NCBI GenBank assembly: GCA_903938445.1
Contig: CAJADG010000023.1
Span: 62,001 to 126,000, forward strand
Length of the DNA: 64,000 nucleotides
Reading direction: 5' to 3'
Source: an uncultured Bacteroidota bacterium
GTDB taxonomy: Bacteria; Bacteroidota; Bacteroidia; Chitinophagales; Chitinophagaceae
In this document: positions 41,290-50,292 of the stretch, piece by piece
How the letters are laid out: the number at the start of each line of letters is the position of its first letter
How positions within the stretch are numbered: the stretch's first letter is position 1
Notes under the pieces: generated by a model
Databases searched by the model: none
Told to the model about the DNA's origin: nothing
Seen by the model: the letters and a program-made list of their open reading frames with translations, nothing else
Translations under genes and position numbers: made by a program

Positions 41290-42711
41290 TTAATTACTTA
41301 GTTTCCCAAGTAAGGTTCCTTTTGTGAAATCAGTTACCAATACATTTACATAATCTCCTTTTTTCAAATGGTGATTATCTTTTGAAAACACAATTACTTT
41401 GTTTTGGCTATTGCGCCCCATCCATTCTTGATCACTTTTTTTACTATCACCTTCAATTAATACTTCGAAGGTTTTACCCACATCTCTTTTATTGCTTTCA
41501 TTGGATAAGACCCATTGAACATCTACAATTTCTTGTAGTCTTCTTTTCTTTACTTCCTCTGGTATATCATCCTCATATCTTTTAGCAGCAAGGGTTCCAG
41601 GACGCTCCGAATAAAAATACATATAGCTATAATCGTAATTCGCTTCCTTCATGATGCTAATGGTGTCCTGATGATCTAGCTCAGTTTCAGTACAAAATCC
41701 AGCTATGATATCAGCCGATATACTACAGTCTGGCATAATTTCTCTAATGCGGGCAACCTTTGCCAAATACCATTCTCTTGTATAAGTACGGTTCATTAAT
41801 TGCAACATTCTAGTGCTACCACTTTGAACAGGTAAGTGAATGTATTTGCAAATATTATGGTATTTAGCCATGGTAAATAAAACTTCATCTGTAATATCCT
41901 TAGGATGTGAAGTGCTAAAACGAACGCGTAAGCTAATATCAATTTTTGCTACACTTTCTAATAATTGCGCAAAAGTAACTGACTCGTTTGTCTCAGGATT
42001 GTTCCAATAATAACTATCTACATTTTGACCCAATAAAGTAATTTCTTTATATCCTTTTTCAAATAAATCACGACACTCCGCTACAATACTAAAGGCGTCA
42101 CGGCTTCTTTCACGACCTCTTGTAAACGGAACAACACAAAAACTACACATATTATTACACCCACGCATAATGGATACAAAACCACTGATACCATTGCTAT
42201 CCAAACGAACAGGGGCAATGTCACCATAGGTTTCGTCTCTACTTAAAATAACATTTACCGCTTTTTGTCCTGTACCTGCTTCGATAATTAAATCGGGTAA
42301 GGTTCTATAAGCATCAGGTCCCACAACAATATCTACTAATTTTTCTTCCTCTAATAATTGTGATTTCAAACGCTCCGCCATGCAACCTAAAATGCCTACT
42401 AGTAAACCTGGTCTTGCATGTTTTAATTTTTTAAACTCTGTTAATCGTTTTCTAACGGTTTGCTCTGCCTTTTCTCTTACCGAACAGGTATTGACTAATA
42501 TTAAGTCTGCTTCCTCGGCTTGTCGGGTGCTGCCATAACCGTTATTTTCTAAAATAGAAGCCACCACTTCGCTGTCTGCAAAGTTCATCGCACAGCCATA
42601 ACTTTCTACATAAAAGAACTTATCGTAGTGCTTTTTGGGGGCATTGGATTCAAATGCTTCTCCTTGTCTTGTCTCATCGTGTGCTTTCGTATCGCTAGCG
42701 TATAATTCCAT
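41290..42711 (-). CDS. miaB: tRNA-2-methylthio-N6-isopentenyladenosine synthase
   Basis: Radical SAM methylthiotransferase acting on A37 of tRNAs that read UNN codons. The 473 residues have the N-terminal MTTase domain with cluster cysteines in [16 protein letters not shown] and GCMAER, the radical SAM core with CNNMCSFC binding the [4Fe-4S] SAM cluster, and a C-terminal TRAM domain (about 410-473). The motif GLPVQSGS-type [12 protein letters not shown] is also present. First gene of the miaB-sigma54 activator-lptE-TPR-secG operon, with an exact -7 box at 42740-42747. Confidence 0.97.
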   Translation of the reverse strand: MELYASDTKAHDETRQGEAFESNAPKKHYDKFFYVESYGCAMNFADSEVVASILENNGYGSTRQAEEADLILVNTCSVREKAEQTVRKRLTEFKKLKHARPGLLVGILGCMAERLKSQLLEEEKLVDIVVGPDAYRTLPDLIIEAGTGQKAVNVILSRDETYGDIAPVRLDSNGISGFVSIMRGCNNMCSFCVVPFTRGRERSRDAFSIVAECRDLFEKGYKEITLLGQNVDSYYWNNPETNESVTFAQLLESVAKIDISLRVRFSTSHPKDITDEVLFTMAKYHNICKYIHLPVQSGSTRMLQLMNRTYTREWYLAKVARIREIMPDCSISADIIAGFCTETELDHQDTISIMKEANYDYSYMYFYSERPGTLAAKRYEDDIPEEVKKRRLQEIVDVQWVLSNESNKRDVGKTFEVLIEGDSKKSDQEWMGRNSQNKVIVFSKDNHHLKKGDYVNVLVTDFTKGTLLGKLSN

Positions 42712-42739
42712 GTATATTTCTTGCTAATTGTTTAGTCTG

Positions 42740-42747
42740 CAAATTTA
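42740..42747 (-). promoter_or_regulatory. -7 box for the miaB operon
   Basis: Minus strand TAAATTTG followed by CA, an exact TAnnTTTG match, 28 bases before the miaB ATG at 42711. Confidence 0.68.
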
Positions 42748-42880
42748 GTTAAAAATTCTTGATTGTGCCATCTTGTCATATTTTGCTATTAATTATTTGA
42801 TAATGAATCTCTTATTTATTACATAAAATAGGTTTAACATTTTTATAGAAGTCTATAAATCAATAACTTATTATAATTAG

Positions 42881-42888
42881 TATATTTG
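42881..42888 (+). promoter_or_regulatory. -7 box for the DUF3078 gene
   Basis: TATATTTG, an exact TAnnTTTG match, 17 bases before the ATG at 42906. Divergent from the miaB box; the 134 bases between them hold nothing else that I can identify. Confidence 0.65.
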
Positions 42889-42905
42889 ATTTAAATAGAT
42901 TGAGA

Positions 42906-43910
42906 ATGAAGAAATGGCTTGTTGTCTTATTGGGTGCTTTTATCTTTTCTACTTCAACTGCACAAGATTTAGTAGTGGCAAAATTAAGGTCAGAGACTTC
43001 GAGAAATATAAAAAAAGAGGTAGATTCTACTTATTGGAATTGGAAAACGGGGGGATTATATAATTTTAATTTATCACAAAGTTCCTTGAGTAATTGGGCT
43101 GCGGGAGGTGATAATTTTAATATGGCATTGACAAGCTATTTTAATTATTTCGCATTTTATCAAAAGCCAAGACATAATTGGGATAATAATGTTGACGTTA
43201 ACCTGGGATTTATGCAATCTACAAGTTTAGGGGGGCGTAAAAATGATGATCGCGTTGATGTGTTGAGTAAATATGGCTATAAAATAGATTCTACAGGTCA
43301 ATTGTATTTGTCTGGTTTATTTAATTTTCGTTCTCAATTTTTTGATGGCTATAGTTTTAGTGGGACCAATGCTAATTTTACCTCTAGTTTTTTATCTCCA
43401 GCCTATGTGATTTTATCTGCGGGGGTGGATTATAAACCTGACAATGAATTGTCCATTTTCTTTTCTCCATTAACATCAAGAAGCACCATTGTCTTAAACA
43501 ATAAATTGTCTCAGCAAGGTAAATATGGGGTGGATACAGGAAAGCATGTTTATAGAGAAACCGGTTTATTTGTTACCATAAATTATACTAAAACAATTGC
43601 TCCCAATATTACTTATAAAGGCAGGGCTGATTTCTTCTCAAACTATTACCAAAAGCCTGAGAATGTTAATTTTTATATGACGAACTTATTTATGTTTAAA
43701 ATACATAAAAACTTTTCTGCCACTTATAGTTTAGACATGATGTATGATGATAAGATTCGTATTTTTGGACCGAATAAAACTTCACCTGGGTTACAATTAA
43801 AGAGTATAATAGGTATTGGGTATGTTAAACCTATTCAAGTTAAAAAGGTACTCACTAAAACTAAATTTTTGGCAGGTAGTGAAGGCGCTGATTCCAATTC
43901 AAATAAATAA
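42906..43910 (+). CDS. DUF3078 family outer-membrane protein
   Basis: A 334-residue protein with a signal peptide (MKKWLVVLLGAFIFSTSTAQ). The mature part starts with the DUF3078 signature WNWKTGGLYNFNLSQSSLSNWAAGGDN (read in parts), followed by amphipathic strands with many Tyr, Phe, Asn and Asp residues, typical of an outer-membrane beta-barrel. Function of the family is unknown. ATG at 42906 is chosen over a TTG 6 bases upstream; the promoter box fits either. It converges on purK with an 8-base gap that lies in a perfect palindrome. Confidence 0.85.
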   Translation: MKKWLVVLLGAFIFSTSTAQDLVVAKLRSETSRNIKKEVDSTYWNWKTGGLYNFNLSQSSLSNWAAGGDNFNMALTSYFNYFAFYQKPRHNWDNNVDVNLGFMQSTSLGGRKNDDRVDVLSKYGYKIDSTGQLYLSGLFNFRSQFFDGYSFSGTNANFTSSFLSPAYVILSAGVDYKPDNELSIFFSPLTSRSTIVLNNKLSQQGKYGVDTGKHVYRETGLFVTINYTKTIAPNITYKGRADFFSNYYQKPENVNFYMTNLFMFKIHKNFSATYSLDMMYDDKIRIFGPNKTSPGLQLKSIIGIGYVKPIQVKKVLTKTKFLAGSEGADSNSNK

Positions 43911-43925
43911 AAATATTTTTATTTA
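43904..43925. repeat. perfect 22-bp A/T palindrome carrying both stop codons of converging genes
   Basis: TAAATAAAAAT followed by its exact reverse complement. The TAA of the DUF3078 gene is at 43908-43910 and the TAA of purK (minus strand) is at 43919-43921, symmetric about the centre. It probably forms a bidirectional A/T-only terminator. Confidence 0.8.
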
Positions 43926-45040
43926 GCCACTGCTTTTAAAGTATGCTTTATCTTATTCGCTTTATGAGTAAGGTCTTGATAGTTGCTACTTATAATTGTT
44001 ACATGACCCATTTTACGACCAGGCTTGGTTTGCTTTTTGCCATATAAATGAACAAACACATTATCCATAGCAAGTACTTCTTGTAAACCTTCATAAAAAA
44101 CATCTCCAGTAAAACCTTCTGCACCAATAATATTTACAATGGCAGATGGCAAAATTTCAGTAGGGTTGCCTAATGGATAATTTAATAATATTCTTAATAG
44201 CATATCATATTGGCTACTGTAATTCGCTTCAATAGTATGGTGACCGCTATTATGAACACGTGGAGCGGCTTCGTTTACCCATACATCACCAGCGTCATCA
44301 ATAAATAATTCAATGGCAAAAAGTCCAGGACTCTTTAAGCCATTCACTACTTTTCTAGCAATAGCCTGTGCTTTCCATAATTGTTTTTCTTCTAATTGAG
44401 CAGGACTTAATTGGTAATCCAATAAATTATAAACAGGATCAAATACCATTTCAGCAGGAGGATAAATAATTGTTTTGCCATTCGCATCCATTGCAACAAT
44501 TAAGGCAATCTCTTTACTGATTTTAATTTTCTTTTCTAAAACAGATGGGGCATCAAAGCCAAGTGTAATATCAGTTTCCGCATTAAGTACCTGAACCCCT
44601 TTCCCGTCATATCCACCTTCGCCTAATTTATGTACTGCAGGTAAAAAGTCAATATGTTTTGCAAGCTCTAATTTGTTTTGAGTGATATGAAATGCCGATG
44701 TAGGTATTTCATTGTCTAGATAAAACTGTTTTTGTAAAATCTTATTTTTAATAATTCTTATCGCTGCAGGAGTAGGATATACTTTAACGCCTTCTTGTTC
44801 TAATTTTTCTAATGCGTCCACATTTACTGCTTCTATTTCAATGGTTAATGCATCTAGGTTTTTCCCAAAATTATAAACCGTATCAAAGTCATTAATGTTT
44901 CCTAAAGTAAAATGGTGGCATAAATGAGCCGCAGGACAATGGGCATCATTTTCTAAAACATAAGTAGTTACATCATAGTTAGCAGCTGCTTGTAACAACA
45001 TTCTACCTAATTGACCGCCTCCTAAAATACCTACTTTCAT
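43919..45040 (-). CDS. purK: 5-(carboxyamino)imidazole ribonucleotide synthase
   Basis: ATP-grasp enzyme that carboxylates aminoimidazole ribonucleotide with bicarbonate in purine synthesis. The 373 residues have VGILGGGQLGRMLLQAA at the N-terminus, the ATP-grasp central loop LGEGGYDGKGVQVL, EKKIKISKEIALIVAMDANG, and the metal-binding FAIELFIDDAGDVWVNEAAPRVHNSGHHTIE (read in parts). Length is typical. It diverges from an ABC ATPase gene, with overlapping promoters, and converges on the DUF3078 gene. No purE is adjacent. Confidence 0.96.
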   Translation of the reverse strand: MKVGILGGGQLGRMLLQAAANYDVTTYVLENDAHCPAAHLCHHFTLGNINDFDTVYNFGKNLDALTIEIEAVNVDALEKLEQEGVKVYPTPAAIRIIKNKILQKQFYLDNEIPTSAFHITQNKLELAKHIDFLPAVHKLGEGGYDGKGVQVLNAETDITLGFDAPSVLEKKIKISKEIALIVAMDANGKTIIYPPAEMVFDPVYNLLDYQLSPAQLEEKQLWKAQAIARKVVNGLKSPGLFAIELFIDDAGDVWVNEAAPRVHNSGHHTIEANYSSQYDMLLRILLNYPLGNPTEILPSAIVNIIGAEGFTGDVFYEGLQEVLAMDNVFVHLYGKKQTKPGRKMGHVTIISSNYQDLTHKANKIKHTLKAVAK

Positions 45041-45059
45041 AAGTTCCTATTTATTTTGT

Positions 45060-45067
45060 CAAAGATA
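45060..45067 (-). promoter_or_regulatory. -7 box for purK
   Basis: Minus strand TATCTTTG, an exact TAnnTTTG match, 19 bases before the purK ATG at 45040. It begins 2 bases after the candidate -33 TTTG (45055-45058) of the divergent ABC gene. Confidence 0.65.
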
Positions 45068-45081
45068 AGGCGAAAACCGAC

Positions 45082-45089
45082 TAAATTTG
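45082..45089 (+). promoter_or_regulatory. -7 box for the ABC ATPase gene
   Basis: TAAATTTG, an exact TAnnTTTG match, 32 bases before the ATG at 45122, with TTTG at 45055-45058 as a -33 element (spacer 23). The in-frame TTG at 45056 lies upstream of this box and is therefore not the start. Confidence 0.68.
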
Positions 45090-45121
45090 TCTTGAATAAT
45101 CTAAAGAATCAATCTTACAAT

Positions 45122-45886
45122 ATGCAAGCTCCTGTAATTATTTCGGTGAAAGACTTGGTTAAAACCTATGGCGATTTTGAAGCTGTCAAAGGGATAAGTT
45201 TTGATGTGTATGAGGGAGAAATTTTTGGACTCTTGGGTCCCAATGGCGCAGGTAAATCTACCACCCTTGAAATCATTGAAACTTTGAGAGAAAAAACAAG
45301 TGGAGAGATTATTGTGGATGGATTAAATTTAGATGATGCCCCTGGAGAGATTAAAAAAATTATTGGCGTACAATTACAAACTTCTGGCTTTTATCCAAAT
45401 TTAAATTTAACCGAGCTCATTCATTTATTTGTAGGTTTATACCAAAGCGATGTGGATCCAACAATACTTTTGAAAAAAGTTAATTTAGAGGACAAGGCTA
45501 AATCGAAATACAAAGAAATGAGTGGGGGACAAAAGCAAAGATTTTCTATTGCAACTACGCTCATTAATAAACCCAAAATTATCTTTTTAGATGAGCCTAC
45601 TACGGGCTTGGATCCTCAAGCAAGAAGAAATTTGTGGGATTTGATCAAAGAGATAAGAGATAATGGAACTACAGTAATTATTACTACACACTATATGGAT
45701 GAGGCCGAAATTTTATGTGATAGAGTGGCCATTGTGGACAGTGGTAAAATTGTAGCGATCAATACCCCTAATACTTTAATTGATAATTTAGTGGCTACTG
45801 GCTTTGAAAAGGAAAAGGAACTAAAGAAAGCCAACCTGGAAGATGTTTTTATAAATCTTACTGGAAAAGAATGGAGAGCAGACTAA
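45122..45886 (+). CDS. ABC transporter ATP-binding protein (permease not adjacent)
   Basis: Nucleotide-binding subunit of an ABC-2-type exporter. From ATG 45122 (MQAPVIISVKDLVKTYGDF) it is 254 residues. Walker A GPNGAGKST at 39-47, signature MSGGQKQRFS, Walker B IIFLDEPTTGLD, and the switch His in IITTHYMDEAEIL are all intact. The C-terminus (KKANLEDVFINLTGKEW) is typical of drug or lipid exporters of the CcmA/DrrA type. No permease gene follows: the next gene is a YfiT-type protein on the same strand, 56 bases on. The upstream TTG start is rejected because the promoter lies downstream of it. Confidence 0.92.
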   Translation: MQAPVIISVKDLVKTYGDFEAVKGISFDVYEGEIFGLLGPNGAGKSTTLEIIETLREKTSGEIIVDGLNLDDAPGEIKKIIGVQLQTSGFYPNLNLTELIHLFVGLYQSDVDPTILLKKVNLEDKAKSKYKEMSGGQKQRFSIATTLINKPKIIFLDEPTTGLDPQARRNLWDLIKEIRDNGTTVIITTHYMDEAEILCDRVAIVDSGKIVAINTPNTLIDNLVATGFEKEKELKKANLEDVFINLTGKEWRAD

Positions 45887-45942
45887 GCAATAGCATAAAA
45901 AAAATATCATCAAATTAATCATCAAACTAATCGTATAAACAA

Positions 45943-46470
45943 ATGACACAGGACCCACGTTACCCAATTGGAAAATATCAATCATTGCCATACAGTGAAG
46001 CTACTAAAAATCAATGGATTCAAGACTTAAGAATTGCACCTGCCGATTTAGAGCATGTACTTTTAAATTTAGACAAAGCACAATTAGATACTCCATATCG
46101 TGAGGGTGGTTGGACAGTAAATCAATTGGTTCATCATATAGCAGATAGTCACATGAATGCATTTATTCGATTTAAATTAGCTGTCACAGAGGATGTGCCA
46201 AGTATCAAAACATATGATGAAAATGCATGGGTTTTGACTGCTGATGTTGCTGAAACTCCTTTAAACTATTCTGTTACTTTATTACATGCTTTGCATGAAA
46301 GATGGGCTAACTTATTAGCTAGTTTAACACCTGCACAATTCGAAAGGAAATTGTTTCATCCAGCACGTAATGCCGAAGTAAGTGTTTGGGATTTATTTGC
46401 CATTTATGCATGGCACGGCAAGCACCATATTGCACATATTAAAGCCTTGAGAGACCAAAAGGGGTGGTAA
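45943..46470 (+). CDS. YfiT/DinB-fold putative metal-dependent thiol transferase
   Basis: A 175-residue four-helix protein of the DinB/YfiT superfamily. It matches the YfiT subgroup (bacillithiol S-transferase and related metal-dependent hydrolases): DPRYPIGKYQSL, WTVNQLVHHIADSHMNAF and WHGKHHIAHIKAL, giving the two-His plus one-His metal site at about H65/H66 and H159-H164. Substrate unknown; Bacteroidota generally make bacillithiol, so a bacillithiol conjugation role is plausible but inferred. Its last 32 bases overlap the end of folC on the opposite strand. Confidence 0.85.
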   Translation: MTQDPRYPIGKYQSLPYSEATKNQWIQDLRIAPADLEHVLLNLDKAQLDTPYREGGWTVNQLVHHIADSHMNAFIRFKLAVTEDVPSIKTYDENAWVLTADVAETPLNYSVTLLHALHERWANLLASLTPAQFERKLFHPARNAEVSVWDLFAIYAWHGKHHIAHIKALRDQKGW

Positions 46471-47785
46471 AACTTCGGTCTACTTCGGCTACTAAAAATA
46501 CACTGCCAATCACCAAAATTAAATCTTGGGGGTTGGCATTTTTATTAGCAGTGGCAATCGCCATATTTACATTTTCATATTGCTTACCAATTTTTTGTAA
46601 TGCATTTCCTTTTTCGGCCAATTCATTTGCTGGCAAAGCTCTTGGAATATGTGATTGTGTATAATAATAGGTAGCTGCTGTAGGCAATAAATTTAATACA
46701 GCATCAATATCTTTATCTCTAACCATACCCGTTACTATATGCAATTGGTTATAATGGATTCCTGCTAATTGATCCAATAAAGCAATGACCCCGGGTTCAT
46801 TATGTGCAACATCCAACACTAGTCTAGGACTATCTTGAATACATTCCCAACGACCCATTAAACCCGTATTTTTTTTCACATTCGCAAGTGCCTTGGCAAC
46901 TTTTGGAGCAGTTAATTTCCAACCCATAGTGGATAATATTTGTACAGCAGTTAATACCCCTATTAAATTTTTGTTTTGGTATTTGCCAGGAAGTTCAGAT
47001 TCAATCGTAAATGTTTTTGAAAATAATGGAGCATCTAATAAATGGATAAGGGGTTGCGTAAATTCAAAAAGAGAGGTCTTCCAATTGTTTTGAAAAGTAT
47101 TAAACGCGATAAAATCTTCGGCAAAGTAAATAGGGGCATTTAACGCATTCGCTTTTTCTTCAAATACATTTTTGGTTTCGTTTACCACTTCACTTATAAC
47201 GACCGGAGTTTCTGATTTAATAATCCCCGCTTTTTCTGCAGCAATTTCGGGAAGGGTATTGCCAAGTAATGCCATATGATCCCATCCAATATTGGTGATA
47301 ACGCAAAGTTCAGGATGTATAACATTAGTGCTGTCTAACCGGCCTCCAAGCCCTGTTTCAATAATGGCGATATCGCATTTTTTTTGTGCAAAATATTCAA
47401 ATGCCATTCCAACCGTAATTTCAAAAAAAGAGGGTTCAATTTGATCAATCAAAGGTTTTACTTTGTTGGTAAAATCAGTAACGAAACTTTGTGAACACAT
47501 TTCGCCGTTTACTTTGATACGCTCTCTAAAATCATATAAATGGGGCGAAGTATAAAGACCTGTTGTATATCCTGCTTCTTGAAAAATACTAGCCAACATA
47601 TGGCTGGTAGAACCTTTACCATTAGTACCTGCAACATGAATGGTTTTAAATTTATTTTGAGGATTCCCTAAAAATGAACAAATCGCATTGGTATTATTTA
47701 AATCATTTTTAATGGCCGCTGCACCAATCTTACTAAACATGGGTAAGCGACTATACAAATAGTCAATAGTATCTTGATAGGCCAT
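46439..47785 (-). CDS. folC: bifunctional folylpolyglutamate/dihydrofolate synthase
   Basis: Adds glutamate to dihydropteroate and tetrahydrofolate. The 448 residues have the Mur-ligase-like layout: P-loop VAGTNGKGSTSHMLASI, the folate-site SPHLYDFRERI, IIETGLGGRLDSTNVI, ITNIGWDHMALLGNTL, KAGIIKSETPVVI and the C-terminal-domain DVAHNEPGV. Length is normal. Last gene of a minus-strand operon starting at 52180. It converges on and overlaps the YfiT gene by 32 bases. Confidence 0.95.
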   Translation of the reverse strand: MAYQDTIDYLYSRLPMFSKIGAAAIKNDLNNTNAICSFLGNPQNKFKTIHVAGTNGKGSTSHMLASIFQEAGYTTGLYTSPHLYDFRERIKVNGEMCSQSFVTDFTNKVKPLIDQIEPSFFEITVGMAFEYFAQKKCDIAIIETGLGGRLDSTNVIHPELCVITNIGWDHMALLGNTLPEIAAEKAGIIKSETPVVISEVVNETKNVFEEKANALNAPIYFAEDFIAFNTFQNNWKTSLFEFTQPLIHLLDAPLFSKTFTIESELPGKYQNKNLIGVLTAVQILSTMGWKLTAPKVAKALANVKKNTGLMGRWECIQDSPRLVLDVAHNEPGVIALLDQLAGIHYNQLHIVTGMVRDKDIDAVLNLLPTAATYYYTQSHIPRALPANELAEKGNALQKIGKQYENVNMAIATANKNANPQDLILVIGSVFLVAEVDRSFTTPFGLSRL

Positions 47786-47815
47786 AGCAGCAATAAACTT
47801 AATAGATTGAACTCA

Positions 47816-48598
47816 TTATTGAACTTCAAATTTGAATTTCACAGTTACAATGGAACTATGATCTGAAACATTAAAATTGATCTTGGTTAAATATTCCGTG
47901 ATAGCTCTTTTGTATTTGGCGTCATTGGAGGAAGATCCTTTTACAATTTGTACAAAGCGACCAGTGCCAGCAGGGCTCACTTCAATTTCGGCATAAATAG
48001 TAGCTGCTTCCACATCACCATTAAATGAATATACTTTAGTTACATGACGATCTCCTTTGGTTACAAAAGGGCCACCGGTCCCAGTATAAGATTTTCCATT
48101 GATGCTTCCATTGGCCACACCTTGATCACCATGACCACCCGCAATACCTTGGTCTTTCACATTATTATAGCTATCCTGATTATTTCCACCTTTACCATTG
48201 CCACCTGCATATTTACCAAAAACCGCTTTAGGTTTTGGTGCAACAGGTACCGGTAAAGTTTTAGCATGCTTGGTTACTTTCTTTGAATTTACGGCCTCAT
48301 CATTAGGATCGTTTGAATTGATATTAGTCTTTACCGTATTGTTATCAGATTGGACGCTTGCTTTTTTGGGAGCGCCCACTTCCGGTGCTGGAGCATCCTT
48401 ACTTAAAGGAGGCGTATCACCCAAACCAGTTTCGCTATTGCCTAAATTCACCTCCATATAAGTTGGCTGAGGAGGGGTAATAATTGGAGGAGTTTGATTC
48501 CACTGCAATACCACAAACAACAAACTAAGTACTACACATATAATAGTAGTGTAAATACTTGCTTTTAAATTCTTTTGTTGTTCAAAGTTGAGTTGCAT
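47816..48598 (-). CDS. TonB-like energy transducer
   Basis: A 260-residue protein with one transmembrane segment near the N-terminus (about 13-32), a Pro/Lys/Asn-rich periplasmic linker (about 38-130), a Gly/Asn-rich stretch (FGKYAGGNGKGGNNQDSY, then GGHGDQG) and a C-terminal domain (about 185-260) with the strand-helix-strand pattern of a TonB domain (ATIYAEIEVSPAGTGRFVQI, AITEYLTKINF, VTVKFKFEVQ). It would energise outer-membrane receptors. No exbB or exbD is adjacent. It lies in the radical SAM operon, between a TSUP permease and folC. Confidence 0.75.
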   Translation of the reverse strand: MQLNFEQQKNLKASIYTTIICVVLSLLFVVLQWNQTPPIITPPQPTYMEVNLGNSETGLGDTPPLSKDAPAPEVGAPKKASVQSDNNTVKTNINSNDPNDEAVNSKKVTKHAKTLPVPVAPKPKAVFGKYAGGNGKGGNNQDSYNNVKDQGIAGGHGDQGVANGSINGKSYTGTGGPFVTKGDRHVTKVYSFNGDVEAATIYAEIEVSPAGTGRFVQIVKGSSSNDAKYKRAITEYLTKINFNVSDHSSIVTVKFKFEVQ

Positions 48599-48607
48599 AC
48601 AATAAAA

Positions 48608-49369
48608 TTAATGTAAAAATACATCATAACCCAATCTACAAAGTGTACCTAAAATCACTACTAAAAATACTGTCCTAATAAATCCATTGCCTTTCATGAT
48701 TGCCAATCTAGATCCTATAATACCTCCTAAAGCATTACAAATGGCCATTGGGATAGCGATATGCCAAAGAATGGCTCCTTTAAAACCAAATAAAATAATG
48801 GAACCCATATTAGTAGCCAGATTCACTACTTTGGCATGAGCATTGGCTTGCAAAAAATCAAAGCCTAACCAACTGATAAAAGCAAGTACTAAAAGACTTC
48901 CTGCACCTGGTCCAATAAAACCGTCATAAAATCCTAAAGCCAAACAAATAAGGGCTCCTTTATACCATGGAAATTCTAAGGTTTCATTATTGGTTTCACG
49001 ACCAAAATCTTTTTTGGTAAAGGTATAAATAGCAATAATTACAAGTACTATTAAAATAACAGGCTTCATAAATTGGTTACTCACTTTGGTTAAACAAAAT
49101 GAACCAGAAAATGAAGCAATAAATGCTATTGAGGTAAATAATAATAATCTCGCGAATGGAATTTTTACCTTTTTCAAAAAAGTTCTTGCTGCAAAAAAGG
49201 TACCAGTGAAAGAAGGAATTTTTAAAGAGCCAATAACTTGTGCAACTGAGTTATTATTGAGTAAAATTAAACCAGCAGGTGTTTGAATTAAACCACCTCC
49301 GCCAACAATGGCATCTACTAAGCCTGCAAAAAAAGCAATAATACAAAGCAATATAATCGTGACTGTCAT
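48608..49369 (-). CDS. TauE/SafE (TSUP) family sulfite exporter-like permease
   Basis: A 253-residue inner-membrane protein with about eight hydrophobic segments. It has the two related family motifs GLVDAIVGGGGLIQTPAGL (near residue 17) and ALGFYDGFIGPGAGSLLVLAF (near residue 140), which mark the TSUP family of anion exporters such as those for sulfite or organosulfonates. The substrate cannot be inferred. Gap of 9 bases to the TonB-like gene and 5 bases to the DMT gene. Confidence 0.9.
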   Translation of the reverse strand: MTVTIILLCIIAFFAGLVDAIVGGGGLIQTPAGLILLNNNSVAQVIGSLKIPSFTGTFFAARTFLKKVKIPFARLLLFTSIAFIASFSGSFCLTKVSNQFMKPVILIVLVIIAIYTFTKKDFGRETNNETLEFPWYKGALICLALGFYDGFIGPGAGSLLVLAFISWLGFDFLQANAHAKVVNLATNMGSIILFGFKGAILWHIAIPMAICNALGGIIGSRLAIMKGNGFIRTVFLVVILGTLCRLGYDVFLH

Positions 49370-49374
49370 TTAAA

Positions 49375-50292
49375 TTATGCTTGTTTTAAGATGGGTTTAA
49401 TAGGAGTGGGCCAAGTATTAATAACAATACCAGTAATAATGATCATCCCGCTAATTAATTGCGCATTATTAAAACTTTCATTTAAAAATAATACAGCTTC
49501 AAAGGAACTCAGGATGGGACCAAGGGTTAAAAATAAAGAAGCTTTTCCGGCACCAATTCTTTGAATGGCGTTGCTCCAAATTAAATAGGAGATAGTAGAG
49601 TTGCCAATGCCAATATATAAAACCACCCACAATAAATGGGTATTATAAATAACAGGTTGAATATATTTCATTTCATACAAAGCACCAGGTAGTAATAATA
49701 TTGCACCAATGATAAAAAGGCACAATAAAAAACTATTGTTAGAAATGCCAGCGGGCTTCTTTTTAACAAAAACATTATAAGAACCAAAACAAAACCCTGC
49801 TGCAATCATCCATAAATCTCCCTTGCCAAAATGAAAACTCAATAAATTATGAATATCTCCTTTTGTCAATAAATAAAGTGTACCAATGATGCAAAGTAAT
49901 ATCCCTGAAATATTTTTCCAATGTAGTTTTTCATTCACCAACCAAGCCCCTAAAAGTGCTGCTACTATTGGGTTTACTGTAGAACCAAACAAAGCCATAT
50001 TTATAGCAGTAGCATAATGACCTGCCGAGTATATTAAGGTATTATAAATAGTAAAACCCACTAAGCCCATTAAAAAAAAGTACAATTTATTCTGTTTAAA
50101 AATGGGCCACTCAGCTTTTAAATTTTTGTAAGCAAATGGGAACATACAAATAATGGCAGTGGTCCATCTAAACAATGCAATACTCATAGGCCCCGCTAAA
50201 TGGATAGCATACCTGGATACAATAAAATTACCCGACCAAATAATAGTGGAGCTAATAGCAAGCAAGGCACCTATTTGATTGTTTCTTCTCAA
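49375..50292 (-). CDS. DMT/EamA family permease
   Basis: A 305-residue inner-membrane protein with ten hydrophobic segments in two five-helix EamA repeats; AISSTIIWSGNFIVSRYAI marks the first repeat and GDLWMIAAGFCFGSYNVFVKK the second. Substrate unknown; relatives export amino acids or metabolites. It starts with TTG at 50292, and that codon overlaps the TGA stop of the radical SAM gene (TTGA), so its translation is coupled. No ATG exists near the expected N-terminus. Confidence 0.9.
   Translation of the reverse strand: MRRNNQIGALLAISSTIIWSGNFIVSRYAIHLAGPMSIALFRWTTAIICMFPFAYKNLKAEWPIFKQNKLYFFLMGLVGFTIYNTLIYSAGHYATAINMALFGSTVNPIVAALLGAWLVNEKLHWKNISGILLCIIGTLYLLTKGDIHNLLSFHFGKGDLWMIAAGFCFGSYNVFVKKKPAGISNNSFLLCLFIIGAILLLPGALYEMKYIQPVIYNTHLLWVVLYIGIGNSTISYLIWSNAIQRIGAGKASLFLTLGPILSSFEAVLFLNESFNNAQLISGMIIITGIVINTWPTPIKPILKQA

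Noticed and set aside
45056-45121. TTG start for the ABC ATPase 22 codons upstream
   Set aside because: The promoter box at 45082-45089 lies inside the extension and the extra residues have no family support.
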